Origin: Haematococcus lacustris
Taxonomy: Eukaryota > Chlorophyta > Chlorophyceae > Chlamydomonadales > Haematococcaceae
Length of the DNA stretch: 64,000 nt
Direction of reading: 5' to 3'
Assembly (NCBI GenBank): GCA_030144725.1
Contig: JASKMD010000016.1
Coordinates: 1,732,753-1,796,752 of the forward strand
The position numbers and the translations under genes were made by a program. The notes under the pieces were generated by a model that was not told where the DNA came from, ran no database searches, and worked only from the letters and a program-made list of their open reading frames with translations. The first letter of the stretch is position 1. Every line of letters begins with the position of its first letter. Shown here piece after piece: positions 30,871 through 42,500 of this stretch.

Positions 30871-31617
30871 GTAGAGTGCAAAGACTTAACCCTTTTGCAA
30901 CTATATTCTTGTTTTCGTATTGGTGGCGGGGTGGGTTGGGGTGGGGATGCAATGGGGCGGCACGAACCTGCAAATCGGCATGCAAGTTTGACATGAAACA
31001 TGAAAATTAATCCCTGTGCCCAGTGCTAGTCAGGCTACATTCGCGACCCGTAGCTAGGTAGCCAAGTGAGCGCCAAGCTCTGAAACCGACCACGAAGCTC
31101 TGAAGCAGACAACATCGCAGCCAGGCAGCTACTTTCGCATGCCACATCGCAGCCAGGCAGCCACACTGCAGCCGGGCAGCCACACTGCAGCCAGGCAGCC
31201 ACATCTCAGCGGCTAGCGTCCCAGCCATTTTGCAGCCACGTAGCAGAGTACTTCGCAGCCCCTCTCGCACGCAGCTAGCAGCAGCTAGCCTAGTAGATCT
31301 AGCAGACGTAGCAGCCACCCTCGAGATCGCAACGCAATACATCGCAACGCAATGCAACGCATTATCTCGCATTATCTCGCAATGACTGACCTACAACATG
31401 TCACCCTCTTGCCGCAGGTCTCTACACATCCCTTTCCCACGTAGCAGCCCGTCCCACTACAAAGGTAAGACCAAGGCATGGAGGAGCACGGAGCAAGCGG
31501 TGAGTGGCCACCCTCCGGCTTTCAGTGGCCCTCATTTACCAACCTACACAGCCTACACAGCTAGCGTGCCCTGTGTTGCTGCAGGTCTAAAGGACTTTGC
31601 TGCGGGTTAAAGGGACC
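30871..31617. other. Unique/low-copy spacer in GTTCAGTGC element
   Basis: Contains short repeats CAGCCAGGCAGCCACA at 31105-31205 and an acceptor-like TTGCTGCAGGTCTAAAGG just before the CCCT tract. No gene recognised. Confidence 0.5.
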
Positions 31618-32162
31618 TCCCTCCCTCCCTCCCTCCCTCCCTCCCTCCCTCCCTCCCTCCCTCCCTCCCTCCCTCCCTCCCTCCCTCCCTCCCTCCCTCC
31701 CTCCCTCCCTCCCTCCCTCCCTCCCTCCCTCCCTCCCTCCCTCCCTCCCTCCCTCCCTCCCTCCCTCCCTCCCTCCCTCCCTCCCTCCCTCCCTCCCTCC
31801 CTCCCTCCCTCCCTCCCTCCCTCCCTCCCTCCCTCCCTCCCTCCCTCCCTCCCTCCCTCCCTCCCTCCCTCCCTCCCTCCCTCCCTCCCTCCCTCCCTCC
31901 CTCCCTCCCTCCCTCCCTCCCTCCCTCCCTCCCTCCCTCCCTCCCTCCCTCCCTCCCTCCCTCCCTCCCTCCCTCCCTCCCTCCCTCCCTCCCTCCCTCC
32001 CTCCCTCCCTCCCTCCCTCCCTCCCTCCCTCCCTCCCTCCCTCCCTCCCTCCCTCCCTCCCTCCCTCCCTCCCTCCCTCCCTCCCTCCCTCCCTCCCTCC
32101 CTCCCTCCCTCCCTCCCTCCCTCCCTCCCTCCCTCCCTCCCTCCCTCCCTCCCTCCCTCCCC
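31618..32162. repeat. Pure (CCCT)n microsatellite, about 136 copies
   Basis: 545 bases of uninterrupted tetramer, open in all frames. The assembled length may be an underestimate or fixed by read length. Confidence 0.97.
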
Positions 32163-33320
32163 AATTGACCCCGGCGCTGCCCACCACCAACAACAACTCC
32201 CCACCCCTCTCTCAAACATACGCCCATTCTTCGCCCTATTCTCCCTCTTCTCCCCGGCCTTTTGCTCCCTTCATCCTTCCTGTCAGTGAGTTGCTACTGA
32301 TGGCTACAGGTAAGGAGTGAATGGCTAGCCCACTGTCTAACCCGTGTCCCTCATTACCCTTTCCTTATTGCTAGTACGCCATGTGTTTGCTGCAGGTCCG
32401 ACGGTCTCACCTAGTACCCTGAGCCCCTCTCCTTTCCCTTTCCCCCACACCCCACCCTCCTACCCTACCCTCACCCTACCGCCACCCCACCCCACCCCAC
32501 CCCTACCCTCATCACCCTCTTCTCTCCGCCCTTTCGCTCCCTACCTCCTTTCTGCTAGTGAGTGGCTACAGGCTACAAGTAATGGGTGGTTTCATTTGAC
32601 TTGTGGCTACAGGTAAGGAATGAGTGGCTACCAGCATGTGGCTAACACCCGTTTCCTAGCTTGATCTCCTAACCCACGTGCACGCCCCTGGCTGCAGGTC
32701 TGATGGGCACCCCTACCCCACATCCCTTCACAACCACCACCTTCCAGATTGTCAATACACTTCCTCCCGCCTCCCCTCCCTGCCTTCCATCGAGCCTTCC
32801 CTCCTCGAGCGTCCTCCCTTCTCCCCATCACCTCCCAAGCAACCTCCCCCCTTCTCCTTGTCACCTCCCCCTGACATCCCAGCCCCCTCCCTTTCCCAAG
32901 CAGCTAGAAGAGAGCCCAACCCACCCTTGACGCTCCACCCTACTCTGGTGGGATGATCAGCCAACAACGCCGCTCAACCCGTGTGGCATAGAGGGCAGCT
33001 GCCGCCCCCCAAGAGCAACAGCCCCAGACATGCAAAGCCAAGTCACATCATTGACGTGGTCTGGGGTTTGCAAGTTGTGTGACGACTACAACAGCAGTGC
33101 AATAGCAACGATGAATGAAGTGGCATAAGGCTGACGATAGTGCAGTGGATGCTGTGGGTCACACCCTAGCCATAGGTCACACTCTGGTCATAGGTTACGC
33201 ACTGGCCATGGGTCACACACTGCATATGGTCATGCGTGCTGCAGGATATGAGAACATGATGACCATCTTTTTGAACGTCCCGTACATTGGATCGGCACTG
33301 AATAGCCTGAACACTAGCAC
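32163..33320. other. Low-complexity spacer with acceptor-like modules
   Basis: C-rich sequence. It includes two copies of the recurrent motif TTTGCTGCAGGTCCGACGGTC (about 32385-32406) and GGCTGCAGGTCTGATGGGC (about 32689). No gene. Confidence 0.5.
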
Positions 33321-33324
33321 AAAA

Positions 33325-34880
33325 CATATGAACACACTGAACATCTAAACTGAACGCACTGAACATTGCACGCAACCCTAGCACTGAATGCACTGAACAC
33401 ACTGAACATAGCACTGAACACACTGAACATCAGCACTGAATGCACTGAACCATTCACTGAACACACTGAACCCTAGCACTGAACACACTGAACCATGCAC
33501 TGAACCCTAGCACTGAATGCACTGAACCAAGCACTGAACACACTGAACCATGCACTGAACACACTGAACCCTAGCACTGAACACACTGAACCATGCACTG
33601 AAAACACTGAACCCTAGCACTGAACACACTGAACCCTAGCACTGAATGCACTGAACCAAGCACTGAACGCACTGAACCATGCACTGAACACACTGAACCC
33701 TAGCACTGAACACACTGAACCATGCACTGAACACACTGAACCCTAGCACTGAACGCACTGAACCATGCACTGAACACACTGAACCCTAGCACTGAACACA
33801 CTGAACCATGCACTGAATACACTGAACCCTAGCACTGAACACACTGAACCATGCACTGAACGCACTGAACCATGCACTGAACACACTGAACCATGCACTG
33901 AACACACTGAACCCTAGCACTGAACGCACTAAACCATGCACTGAATGCACTGAACCATGCACTGAAAACACTGAACCATGCACTGAACACACTGAACCCT
34001 AGCACTGAATGCACTGAACCAAGCACTGAACGCACTGAACCATGCACTGAACACACTGAACCCTAGCACTGAACACACTGAACCATGCACTGAACACACT
34101 GAACCCTAGCACTGAACGCACTGAACCATGCACTGAACACACTGAACCCTAGCACTGAACACACTGAACCATGCACTGAATACACTGAACCCTAGCACTG
34201 AACACACTGAACCATGCACTGAACGCACTGAATCATGCACTGAACACACTGAACCATGCACTGAACACACTGAACCCTAGCACTGAACGCACTGAACCAT
34301 GCACTGAATGCACTGAACCATGCACTGAAAACACTGAACCATGCACTGAACACACTGAACCCTAGCACTGAATGCACTGAACCAAGCACTGAACGCACTG
34401 AACCATGCACTGAACACACTGAACCCTAGCACTGAACACACTGAACCATGCACTGAACACACTGAACCCTAGCACTGAACGCACTGAACCATGCACTGAA
34501 CACACTGAACCCTAGCACTGAACACACTGAACCATGCACTGAATACACTGAACCCTAGCACTGAACACACTGAACCATGCACTGAACGCACTGAACCATG
34601 CACTGAACACACTGAACCATGCACTGAACACACTGAACCCTAGCACTGAACGCACTGAACCATGATCTGAACGCACTGAACCATGCACTGAAAACACTGA
34701 ACCATGCACTGAACACACTGAACCCTAGCACTGAATGCACTGAACCAAGCACTGAACACACTGAACCATGCACTGAACACACTGAACCCTAGCACTGAAC
34801 ACACTGAACCATGCACTGAACACACTGAACCCTAGCACTGAACACACTGAACCCTAGCACTGAATACACTGAACAAAACG
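33325..34880. repeat. Right array, CACTGAACACACTGAACCCTAG units (inverse of the left array)
   Basis: About 70 units of 21-22 bp (CACTGAAC-N2-CACTGAAC-CATG or CCTAG). A higher-order period of about 363 bases is evident: the block starting GCACTGAATGCACTGAACCAAGC at about 33642 recurs at about 34005, 34368 and 34730. The array is the inverse complement type of 29985-30870. Confidence 0.94.
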
Positions 34881-35034
34881 CCACGGATCACTGAGCCCCA
34901 ACCTTTGACTTTTTGGGCTTGATTCCTTTTGCGTTAGATTGCTTACATCACAGGCTATCAATGTGCAAAGTTTCAGCCCAAACGGCCAAAGTCGGTCCAG
35001 GGGCCTGGCTGCTAATTCCTACGAGTGCTATTAC

Positions 35035-36165
35035 TTCATGGCAGCTGCTCAGTTGTCACCTGCCACCTCCTCTGTTGCCAAATGGCAACTGCTCAGTTGT
35101 AACTTGCCACCTGCTCAGTTGCATGTGGCAATTGCTCAGTTATTACTTGCCACATGCTCAGTTGCTATGTTTCAACTGCTCAGTTGCTACCTGCCACCTG
35201 CTCAGTTGCCATGTGGCAGCTGCGCAGTTGCCACATGCCACCTGCTCAGTTGCAATGTGACAACTGAGCAGTTGCAACCTGCCACCTGCTCAGTTGCACT
35301 TGCCACCTGCTCAGTTACCATATGCTACCTGCTCAGTTGTCATGTGCCACCTGCTCAGTTGCACTTGCCACCTGCTCAGTTAAAACCTGCCACCTGCTCA
35401 GTTGCACCTGCTACCTGCTCAGTTGCTACATGCCACCTGCTCTGTTGCCATGTGAGAACTGCTCAGCTGCACCCGGCCACCTGCTCAGTTGCCATGTGAC
35501 AGCTGAGCAGTTGTTACTTGCCACCTGCTCAGTTGCACTTGCCACCTGCTCAGTTGCAACCTGCCACCTGCTCAGTTGCACCTAACACCTGCTCAGTTGC
35601 TACATGCCACCTGCTCAGTTGCCATGTGACAACTGAGCAGTTGCAACCTGCCACCTGCTCAGTTGCATTTGCCACCTGCTCAGTAGCAATGTGGCACCTG
35701 CTCAGTTGCACCTGCCACCTGCTCAGTTGTAACCTGCCACCTGCTCAGTTGCCATGTGATAACTGAGCAGTTGTTACTTGCCACCTGCTCAGTTGCACTA
35801 TGCCACCTGCTCAGTTGCCATGTGACAACTGAGCAGTTGCAACCTGCCACCTGCTCAGTTGCATTTGTCGCCTGCTCTGTTGTAACCTGCCACCTGCTCA
35901 GTTGCTATGTTTCAACTGCTCAGTTGCTACCTGCCACCTGCTCTGCTGCCATGTGACAACTGAGCATTTGCAACCTGCCACCTGCTCAATAGCCATGTGG
36001 CAACTGCTCAGCTGCAACCTGCCACCTGCTCAGTTGCCTTGTGGCATATGCTCAATTGCTACCTGGCACCTGCTCAGTTGCAATGTCGCAACTGCGCAGT
36101 TATCACTGCCACCTGAGCAGTTTCCATGTGGCAACTGCGCAGCTGCAATCTGCCACCTGCTGTGT
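35035..36165. repeat. Intronic AACTGCTCAGTTGC array of inner transposon
   Basis: About 50 units, mostly GCCACCTGCTCAGTTGCA and CATGTGACAACTGAGCAGTTGC, filling the intron between the last two transposase exons. The 5.2-kb element inserted at its edge. Same repeat family as the terminal arrays. Confidence 0.92.
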
Positions 36166-36182
36166 CTGAGCAAGCTTCTTAC

Positions 36183-36330
36183 CTGCAAATCAGCATATGT
36201 AGATTCGGTGAAAATGTGGTGTCTGGGGCTTTCAAATCCGCCTGGAACTCTTGCATGCCAACAGCGTACTCCTTCAAGTTCTGGTAAGCAGTCTCAATGT
36301 TCTCGAGCACCGTCTCTGGCGTGTCAGCAC
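36183..36330 (-). pseudogene. Transposase exon of inner transposon (TPETVLENIE...SPNLHMLICR)
   Basis: 49-residue exon flanked by GTTGTAG acceptor and GTAAGAAG donor. It aligns with outer exon 10 (SENSATPAGMAAGY...CPNLHTTACR). The phase joins to the last exon to give LICRLYLQE. Confidence 0.75.
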
Positions 36331-36417
36331 CTACAACACCAACCACCAACGCCCTAGTGTTGTATGCTGCATGAAAGTTATGCACTCGCTATGCTTCTCC
36401 GCATGGCTGCTCCGCAC

Positions 36418-36563
36418 CCGGGGTCAGGTAGTGCAAAGATGCCGCCACCAAGCAGCGCCAAAGCTGCAGGTGCCTCGCATGCTGAGGTTTGGTGATGATG
36501 TCCTTGAACACATAGGCCCACTCGTGCTTGATAAAATGCATGAAGCTCTCCATGATCCAGCCA
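36418..36563 (-). pseudogene. Transposase exon of inner transposon (GWIMESFMHFIKH...SLHYLTP)
   Basis: Aligns with outer exon 9 (GWRMEDYKHWFVHFSPIVL...AMLHYLTP). The donor is CCGG|GTGCGG and the acceptor CATCCCAG. This is the helical region that follows the catalytic part in Tnp2-like proteins. Confidence 0.75.
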
Positions 36564-36639
36564 CTGGGATGCAACAACAGGCACGGCCAGCATCTCAGGA
36601 GGTTTGAGTGGTATAAGCCGGCTGTGTGATTTAATGTGA

Positions 36640-36885
36640 CCAAGGCTGGGATGGGTCTAGGTTAGGTCAGGATTAGGTTTAGGGTTAGTGTTAGGGATAG
36701 GTTTAGGGTTAGGGTTAGGGTTAGGGTTAGGGTAGGGTTAGGGATAGGGTTAGGGATAGGGTTAGTGTTAGGGCTAGCGTTAGGGTTAGGGTTAGGGCTA
36801 GGGTTAGGGTTAAGTTAGGGTTAGGGTTAGGCTTAGGGTGGGTTAGGGTTGGGGTAAGGTTAGGGTTAGGGTTAGGGTGTTAGGT
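36640..36885. repeat. Interstitial TTAGGG-like tract in transposase intron
   Basis: About 35 imperfect copies of GGTTAG/TTAGGG (with GGATAG, GTGTTAG and GGCTAG variants) between two transposase exons of the inner transposon. The inner dioxygenase gene has a CCCTAG tract in an intron (41020-41290). Both are imperfect, so this is more likely a microsatellite or captured telomeric DNA than a telomere. Confidence 0.85.
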
Positions 36886-36940
36886 TGCAGGTGGGGTTGT
36901 TAGATGAGGAGCTGGGCAAGACCTCAGGCATGTTCTCTAC

Positions 36941-37471
36941 CTGCATTTGTTGTGGTGATAAGGCTTGCGGCCGTACTCGGTGGGCACCATCAAATGGCCA
37001 AAGCGCGCCTTCATCAGCCGCCGCTCTCGTGCCCGGAAGGGGCTGCCAGGCGCGAACACCCACTTGAGGTGGGACTTCACCAACCCAAGCAGCAGGCTGT
37101 GGGCGGTGGGCACCACATGGGCCCAGCTGGGCTGCACGTGCTCGAAGTACTTGCACACGATGGGCACACCAATGCAACCAGCATCTGACTGATTCAGATG
37201 GTCCGACTCCACCAGCTCGCCACGCAACCTCATCTCCTCGTTGGTCACCCGGCACACAGGGTCCCACATGTGCACATGACTGGGCGCAGGCGGGGCTGCC
37301 TCACCCGGCACTGGAACCACGGGGGGCCGGACCAAGGCTGGCACCACCGGTGTTGGCACTGGCGTAGCGTAGCCCTTGGGGTGAATAGCGTTGTCCTCCT
37401 TGGCTGTCTTCAACCAGCACCAGAAACAGCCCATGCCTGCCATGTGGGGGAGCCCCTTGGTCATGGTGGCC
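36941..37471 (-). pseudogene. Transposase exon of inner transposon (MGCFWCWL...HVQPSWAHVVPTAHSLL)
   Basis: 177-residue exon. It aligns with outer exons 7 and 8: MGCFWCWLKT corresponds to the CYNCNIS zinc-type motif and FEHVQPSWAHVVPTAHSLLLGLVKSHLKW to LDARLAHLVPVYHGFMYGLLKHQLEW. In the inner gene the two outer exons are fused. An extra Pro/Val-rich stretch separates the two parts. Confidence 0.75.
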
Positions 37472-37561
37472 CTGCATACATGAAGCCATGATAACCATTA
37501 ACTACAGTTGCAACCGGCCATGGTAATCTCTTACCTACCTTACGTTGCCACTGCTACCTAC

Positions 37562-37815
37562 CTGGCCGGCGTGTCTGCAACCAAGCTGATGAGGATGGGG
37601 ATCAGCCGGGGCTCGGCGTGTGGGCGGCCATCGTTGGGGCCCTGGTAGCGCAAGAACATATGACCCCGAGGGTCGTCACCAAGGGCAGCCTGGAGATCCT
37701 GGAACACCGGCATCAGGTAGCCGTCCATGCTGGTCGGCTTGTCACCTCCCATGATGACACCCAAGATGGCCCAGGTGTCACTCTTGCCCCGGTGCGCATC
37801 AGGCACGTCCAATAC
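37562..37815 (-). pseudogene. Transposase exon of inner transposon (ILGVIMGGDKPTSMDGYL...SLVADTPA)
   Basis: 85-residue exon matching the second half of outer exon 6, including the conserved ADTPA motif (outer IADTPAT). Acceptor GAGTGCAG, donor GTAGGTAG. Confidence 0.75.
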
Positions 37816-37910
37816 CTGCACTCAGTGGAGGAGGGTTTAAGTGAAGCTCTGTACCTTGTCCTACATGGTGCTCTCTGTCATCTGCGATGGTTGTAGGCAT
37901 CAAATCATAC

Positions 37911-38041
37911 TTGCAGTCCGATCACCCCAACCGATGTACCGCCCAGGTCCACCCAGTCCAAGCCAATGCCCACACGTACGCTCCAAGGGTCGTCATACAG
38001 GGCATCACCCAAGACTGAGCGCACATGCTGGCATGCCGGGC
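37911..38041 (-). pseudogene. Transposase exon of inner transposon (VGIGLDW), first surviving exon
   Basis: 43-residue exon with WSVRVGIGLDWVDLGG, matching outer HFMIGVDWMTMG. Upstream of its acceptor (TCATGCAG) the sequence is a repeat array. The exons encoding the zinc finger, the CDYCETPRF motif and RPRWSMSMFGW are absent, so this transposase lacks its N-terminus. Confidence 0.75.
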
Positions 38042-38051
38042 CTGCATGATG

Positions 38052-39495
38052 CACAGGGCAACTGAGCAGGTGGCATAGTGCAACCGAGCAGGTGGCAGGT
38101 TGCAACTGAGCAGGTACCACATGCAACTGAGCAGGTGGCATAGTGCAACTGAGCAGGTGCCACATGCAACTGAGCAGGTGGCATTGTGCAACTGAGCAGT
38201 TGCATGTAGCAACTGAGCAGGTGGCATAGTGCAACTGAGCAGGTGGCAGGCTGCAACTGAGCAGGTGCCACATGCAACTGAGCAGGTGGCATTGTGCAAC
38301 TGAGCAGTTGCATGTGGCAACTGAGCAGGTGGCATAGTGCAACTGAGCAGGCGGCAGGCTGCAACTGAGCAGGTGCCACATGCAACTGAGCAGGTGGCAT
38401 TGTGCAACTGAGCAGTTGCATGTGGCAACTGAGCAGGTGGCATAGTGCAACTGAGCAGGTGGCATAGTGCAACCGAGCAGGTGGCAGGTTGCAACTGAGC
38501 AGGTACCACATGCAACTGAGCAGGTGGCATAGTGCAACTGAGCAGGTGGCATAGTGCAACTGAGCAGGTGCCACATGCAACTGAGCAGGTGGCATTGTGC
38601 AACTGAGCAGTTGCATGTAGCAACTGAGCAGGTGGCATAGTGCAACTGAGCAGGTGGCAGGCTGCAACTGAGCAGGTGCCACATGCAACTGAGCAGGTGG
38701 CATTGTGCAACTGAGCAGTTGCATGTGGCAATTGAGCAGGTGGCATAGTGCAACTGAGCAGGTGGCATAGTGCAACCGAGCAGGTAGCATAGTGCAACTG
38801 AGCAGGTGCCACATGCAACTGAGCAGGTGGCATTGTGCAACTGAGCAGTTGCATGTGGCAACTGAGCAGGTGGCATAGTGCAACTGAGCAGGTGCCACAT
38901 GCAACTGAGCAGGTGGCATAGTGCAACTGAGCAGGTGCCACATGCAACTGAGCAGGTGGCATTGTGCAACTGAGCAGTTGCATTTGGCAACTGAGCAGGT
39001 GGCATAGTGCAACTGAGCAGGTGGCATGTTGCAACTGAGCAGGTGCCTAGTGCAACTGAGCAGGTGGCATAGTGCAACTGAGCAGGTGGCACATGACAAC
39101 TGAGCAGGTGGCAGGTTGCAACTGAGCAGGTGGCATGTTGCAACTGAGCAGGTGCCTAGTGCAACTGAGCAGGTGGCATAGTGCAACTGAGCAAGTGGCA
39201 TAGTGCAACTGAGCAGGTGGCAAGTTGCAACTGAGCAGGTGGCAGGCTGCAACTGAGCTGGTTCCACATGCAACTGAGCAGGTCGCATAGTGCAACTGAG
39301 CAGGTGGCTGTGGCAACTGAGCAGGTGGCAGGTGACAACTGAACAGGTGGCAGGTGACAACTGAACAGGTGGCTTGTGGCACATGAGCAGTTGCAACATT
39401 GCAACTCAGCAGGTGGCAGGTGGCAACTGCTCTGTTTCCACATAGCAGCTGAGCAGGTGGCAGGTGGCAACTGAGCAGTTGCCACCTGGCAGAGG
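38052..39495. repeat. GCAACTGAGCAGGTGGCA array between the two inner-transposon genes
   Basis: About 75 units (CAACTGAGCAGGTGGCATAGTG, with CAACTGAGCAGGTGCCACATG and CAACTGAGCAGTTGCATGTGG variants). A higher-order period of about 120-125 bases is visible. It lies where the outer element has its bidirectional promoter and first transposase exons. It probably expanded at the expense of the transposase 5' end. Confidence 0.93.
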
Positions 39496-39581
39496 AGCAG
39501 TAGCCACATGGCATCAGAGAGAGTGTCACTTGGCGGTCCCCTGCAAACCTTGCAAACCCTGCCATGTGTGCGTTTCTGCAG

Positions 39582-42500
39582 GGTGAGAAACGAGGGACCA
39601 AGCGTCAGCTGGACACTGCAGCCCCACCTGCTCATACCAAGGCCCCACCAACCAAGGCGGGCCCATCCCAAATCAGCCCAGCCCAGCCCAAGAGCACGAA
39701 GCCCAGCAGTGCCAAAGCAAAGGTGAAAAGGGCAGTTAATAAATAGCCAGTTGTGTACCCTGCTGATGTAATCTGTATCTTGCAGCGCATGTAATCTGGT
39801 GTTGATGTGCAGAGCCGGGGCATTCAAGGTGCGGGATCAGCTGCTGGTGGCCTTCTCGGTGACACAGCAGGTGAGGCAGTTGAGCAGGTATAGCAGGGGT
39901 GAAGTAAACATGCCAGTGATAGCCAACCAATCATAATTAGTCATACCTATAAAGACTGTTATGCATTGTGCGTGCAGATATCCCGGAAGGCTTGACGCGC
40001 ATCTTGACTGAAATGCACCAGCTCTGGAGCGTAAGTGATGATATGATGCCATCACAACTTGCCACCTTACTAGCTGTCCACCAAGATCAGATTCTACGGT
40101 CTGTTGGTTGTACATGCAGGACACCGCAAAGACGGTGAAGGCTGTGGCAGAGCGGTTGCCCATGGTGGATGCACGGGAGGAGGTGGAGGAGCAGCACCCA
40201 CTCAAGGTGAACCATCATGGCAAGCATGGCAATTGCAGTACACAGTGAGGATAGCCTTGAACTACTGCATGTGTTGTAGGGCGGACCAGCCAGCCGTCTC
40301 AGGCCTAGGACCGGGCCTGTGGTGCCCAGGGAGCCTGAGCAGGTGTACAAAAACCCAGGGTACCGCAAGCCACCGCAGAAGATCTTCAAGCCTCATGAGG
40401 TCAAGGAGTTCCAGCAGTACGTGCTGACACACAGCTATGGCATCATTGAGCTGGATCCGGAGTACGTGGCGGGCGAGCTGCAGGTGTGGGCCATGGTGAC
40501 GTTGAAGGACTACGGAGCTGTCATCTTCGAGAAGAGCAAGGTGGACGCCCGTGGTGAATTTGTACGTGAGGGAGAGAGCTATGTAAGTACACAAGTCTGA
40601 AGATAATGAGCCACATAGCAGTGATGTCTAAATCAAAGCATCACTGTTGTGAAATGATAGGAACATAACAGGCTGCCGGCAACCCCCGGCCCACGTGTCA
40701 ATCTTGATATTAGCCCATGTCGTGTATGCCCATGTTGTGTTTGTTTGCAGGTAGGCACAGACTTTGGCACTGGCCAGCGCCTCCAGCTGTACTTCACCAC
40801 GGCCAACGCGGATGGCAGCCTGCCTGACAATGTGACCATGAAGGCATTGAACGATCCCTACAACTGGGCGTACTTCAACGGACTGTCAGATGAGGACAAG
40901 ACACGCCACCTGCTGGCAATAGAAGTGACAAAGAAGTACTTGACAAAGCTGCAGGTGCACTTGAAGTTTGGGTACCGTTAACCGCCAATGTCCCAGGCTT
41001 TTTGTGACTTGCACGAGACTAGCCCTACCCCTATCCCTACCCCTAGCCCTATCCCCCTAGCCCTAGCCCTAGCCCTAGCCCTAGCCCTAGCCCTAGCCCT
41101 AGCCCTAGCCCTAACCCTAGCCCTAGCCCTAGCCCCCTATCCCTATCCCTATCCCCCTATCCCTAGCCCCCTATCCCTAGCCCCCTAGCCCTATCCCCCT
41201 AGCCCTAGCCCTAGCCCTAGCCCTAGCCCTAGCCCTGGCCCTATCCCTAAACCGTAACCCCATATCCCTATCCCTACCTCTAACATTAACCCCCTATCAC
41301 CATCCCCGGCTGTCACAGATCTCCTGCGCGGTGATCACCTGCGTGGCGTCACTTGTTACATCTGAAGGATCTGATCATGTGTGGTGTCACTTGCAACCTA
41401 TTCAGGTGTGCGCCCAGCAGCTGTCCCCATGCCCACTGCGAGGCGGCACCATCCTGGCCAATGACTACCTGAACTTAAGGGTTGTCACGCAAGGGGGGTT
41501 TAAGCTGAACCCAAGGCGCGCCACAGGATTGGTACGGCCTCAAGCCTTGCATGTGGATGTGAGCCCCAAGGAGATCGCCACTCCCTTGGTAAGGACACAT
41601 CTGCTTGGCCCAGACCTGGGTGAGACAGCAACAGCAGAATTGCCCAGCCCAAACATGGGTGAGACAGCAGCAGCAAAATTGCCTGGTGCTACGCAGGTGC
41701 CATCAATGCCTCAACCCCTCCCACTCACCCCATCAGCAACCTCGCCTACTGCTGCATTGGAAGCCCTGGCATCAGCAGCAGCAGCAATCTCAACTGCAGT
41801 TGCAACCACACCACCCACCGTCCCAGCAGCAACAACCCCGGCAGCAGCGGCAGCGGCAGCAGCAGGAGCTGCAGCAACAGCAGCAGCAGCGGCGCCGGTG
41901 GCAGACGCATCAGCAGCAGCAGGAGCAACAGGGGCAGCAACAGCAGGAGCAACGACAGCAGCAGGATCAGCAGCAGCGGGAGCAGCAGGCATTACATCCC
42001 CCCCCTCTACCGCAGCGGCCACATCTGAGGCTGAGGGGGCAGCTGGTGTACCACGCCCTTCCGCAGTAGCCCCCCAAGTTCCCTCCCACACTCCTGACCC
42101 TGCTGACCCACCCTCAGGGCCGGAACCCCCCCATGCCTCAACACCCGGGTTCAAGGTGTTTGGGCGTGAGGGCATGGTGCTCATCATCGCCATGCAGCTG
42201 GTCAGCATACTCCTCATCCCAGGCAGCCACGAGCTGGTGAAGCTGTTCGCCCAGTTCTGGAACGCTGTCATGCCAGACAATGAAGGGCATGTGAACGAGG
42301 CTCTGCTGCCAGCGCTGGAGGAGAAGTTGTGCACGCTGACTGCTCTGGAGGTGATTGAGGTTGAGCTGCAGCCGGGTCAGGCGCTGGGTATGACGGGGGT
42401 GACCATTCACGCTGGTGCTGAGGGCCGACCAGGCACAGCCTCCGCTCGTGCCCACTTCTATGGCAGTGTGTGCTTTGTGGAGAACACCACCACCATGGTC

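Larger units (their letters stand above)
29848..35027. mobile_element. 5.2-kb CACTA-like element with inverted GTTCAGTGC arrays
   Basis: Terminal inverted repeats of about 60 bp begin CACTCGTAGGAATTAGCAGC and run through GGCCCCTGGACCGACTTTGG. CT lies on both sides (29846-29847 and 35028-35029). Each end is followed by an array of the same unit in opposite orientation (GTTCAGTGC at left, GCACTGAAC at right). The middle contains a pure CCCT microsatellite and low-complexity DNA, and no transposase. It sits in the large intron between the last two transposase exons of the inner transposon. A non-autonomous member of the CACTC-N5-AATTA superfamily. Confidence 0.9.

Noticed and set aside
36640..36885. 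A true telomere or chromosome end
   Set aside because: Imperfect hexamers with many variants, flanked by transposase exons on both sides.
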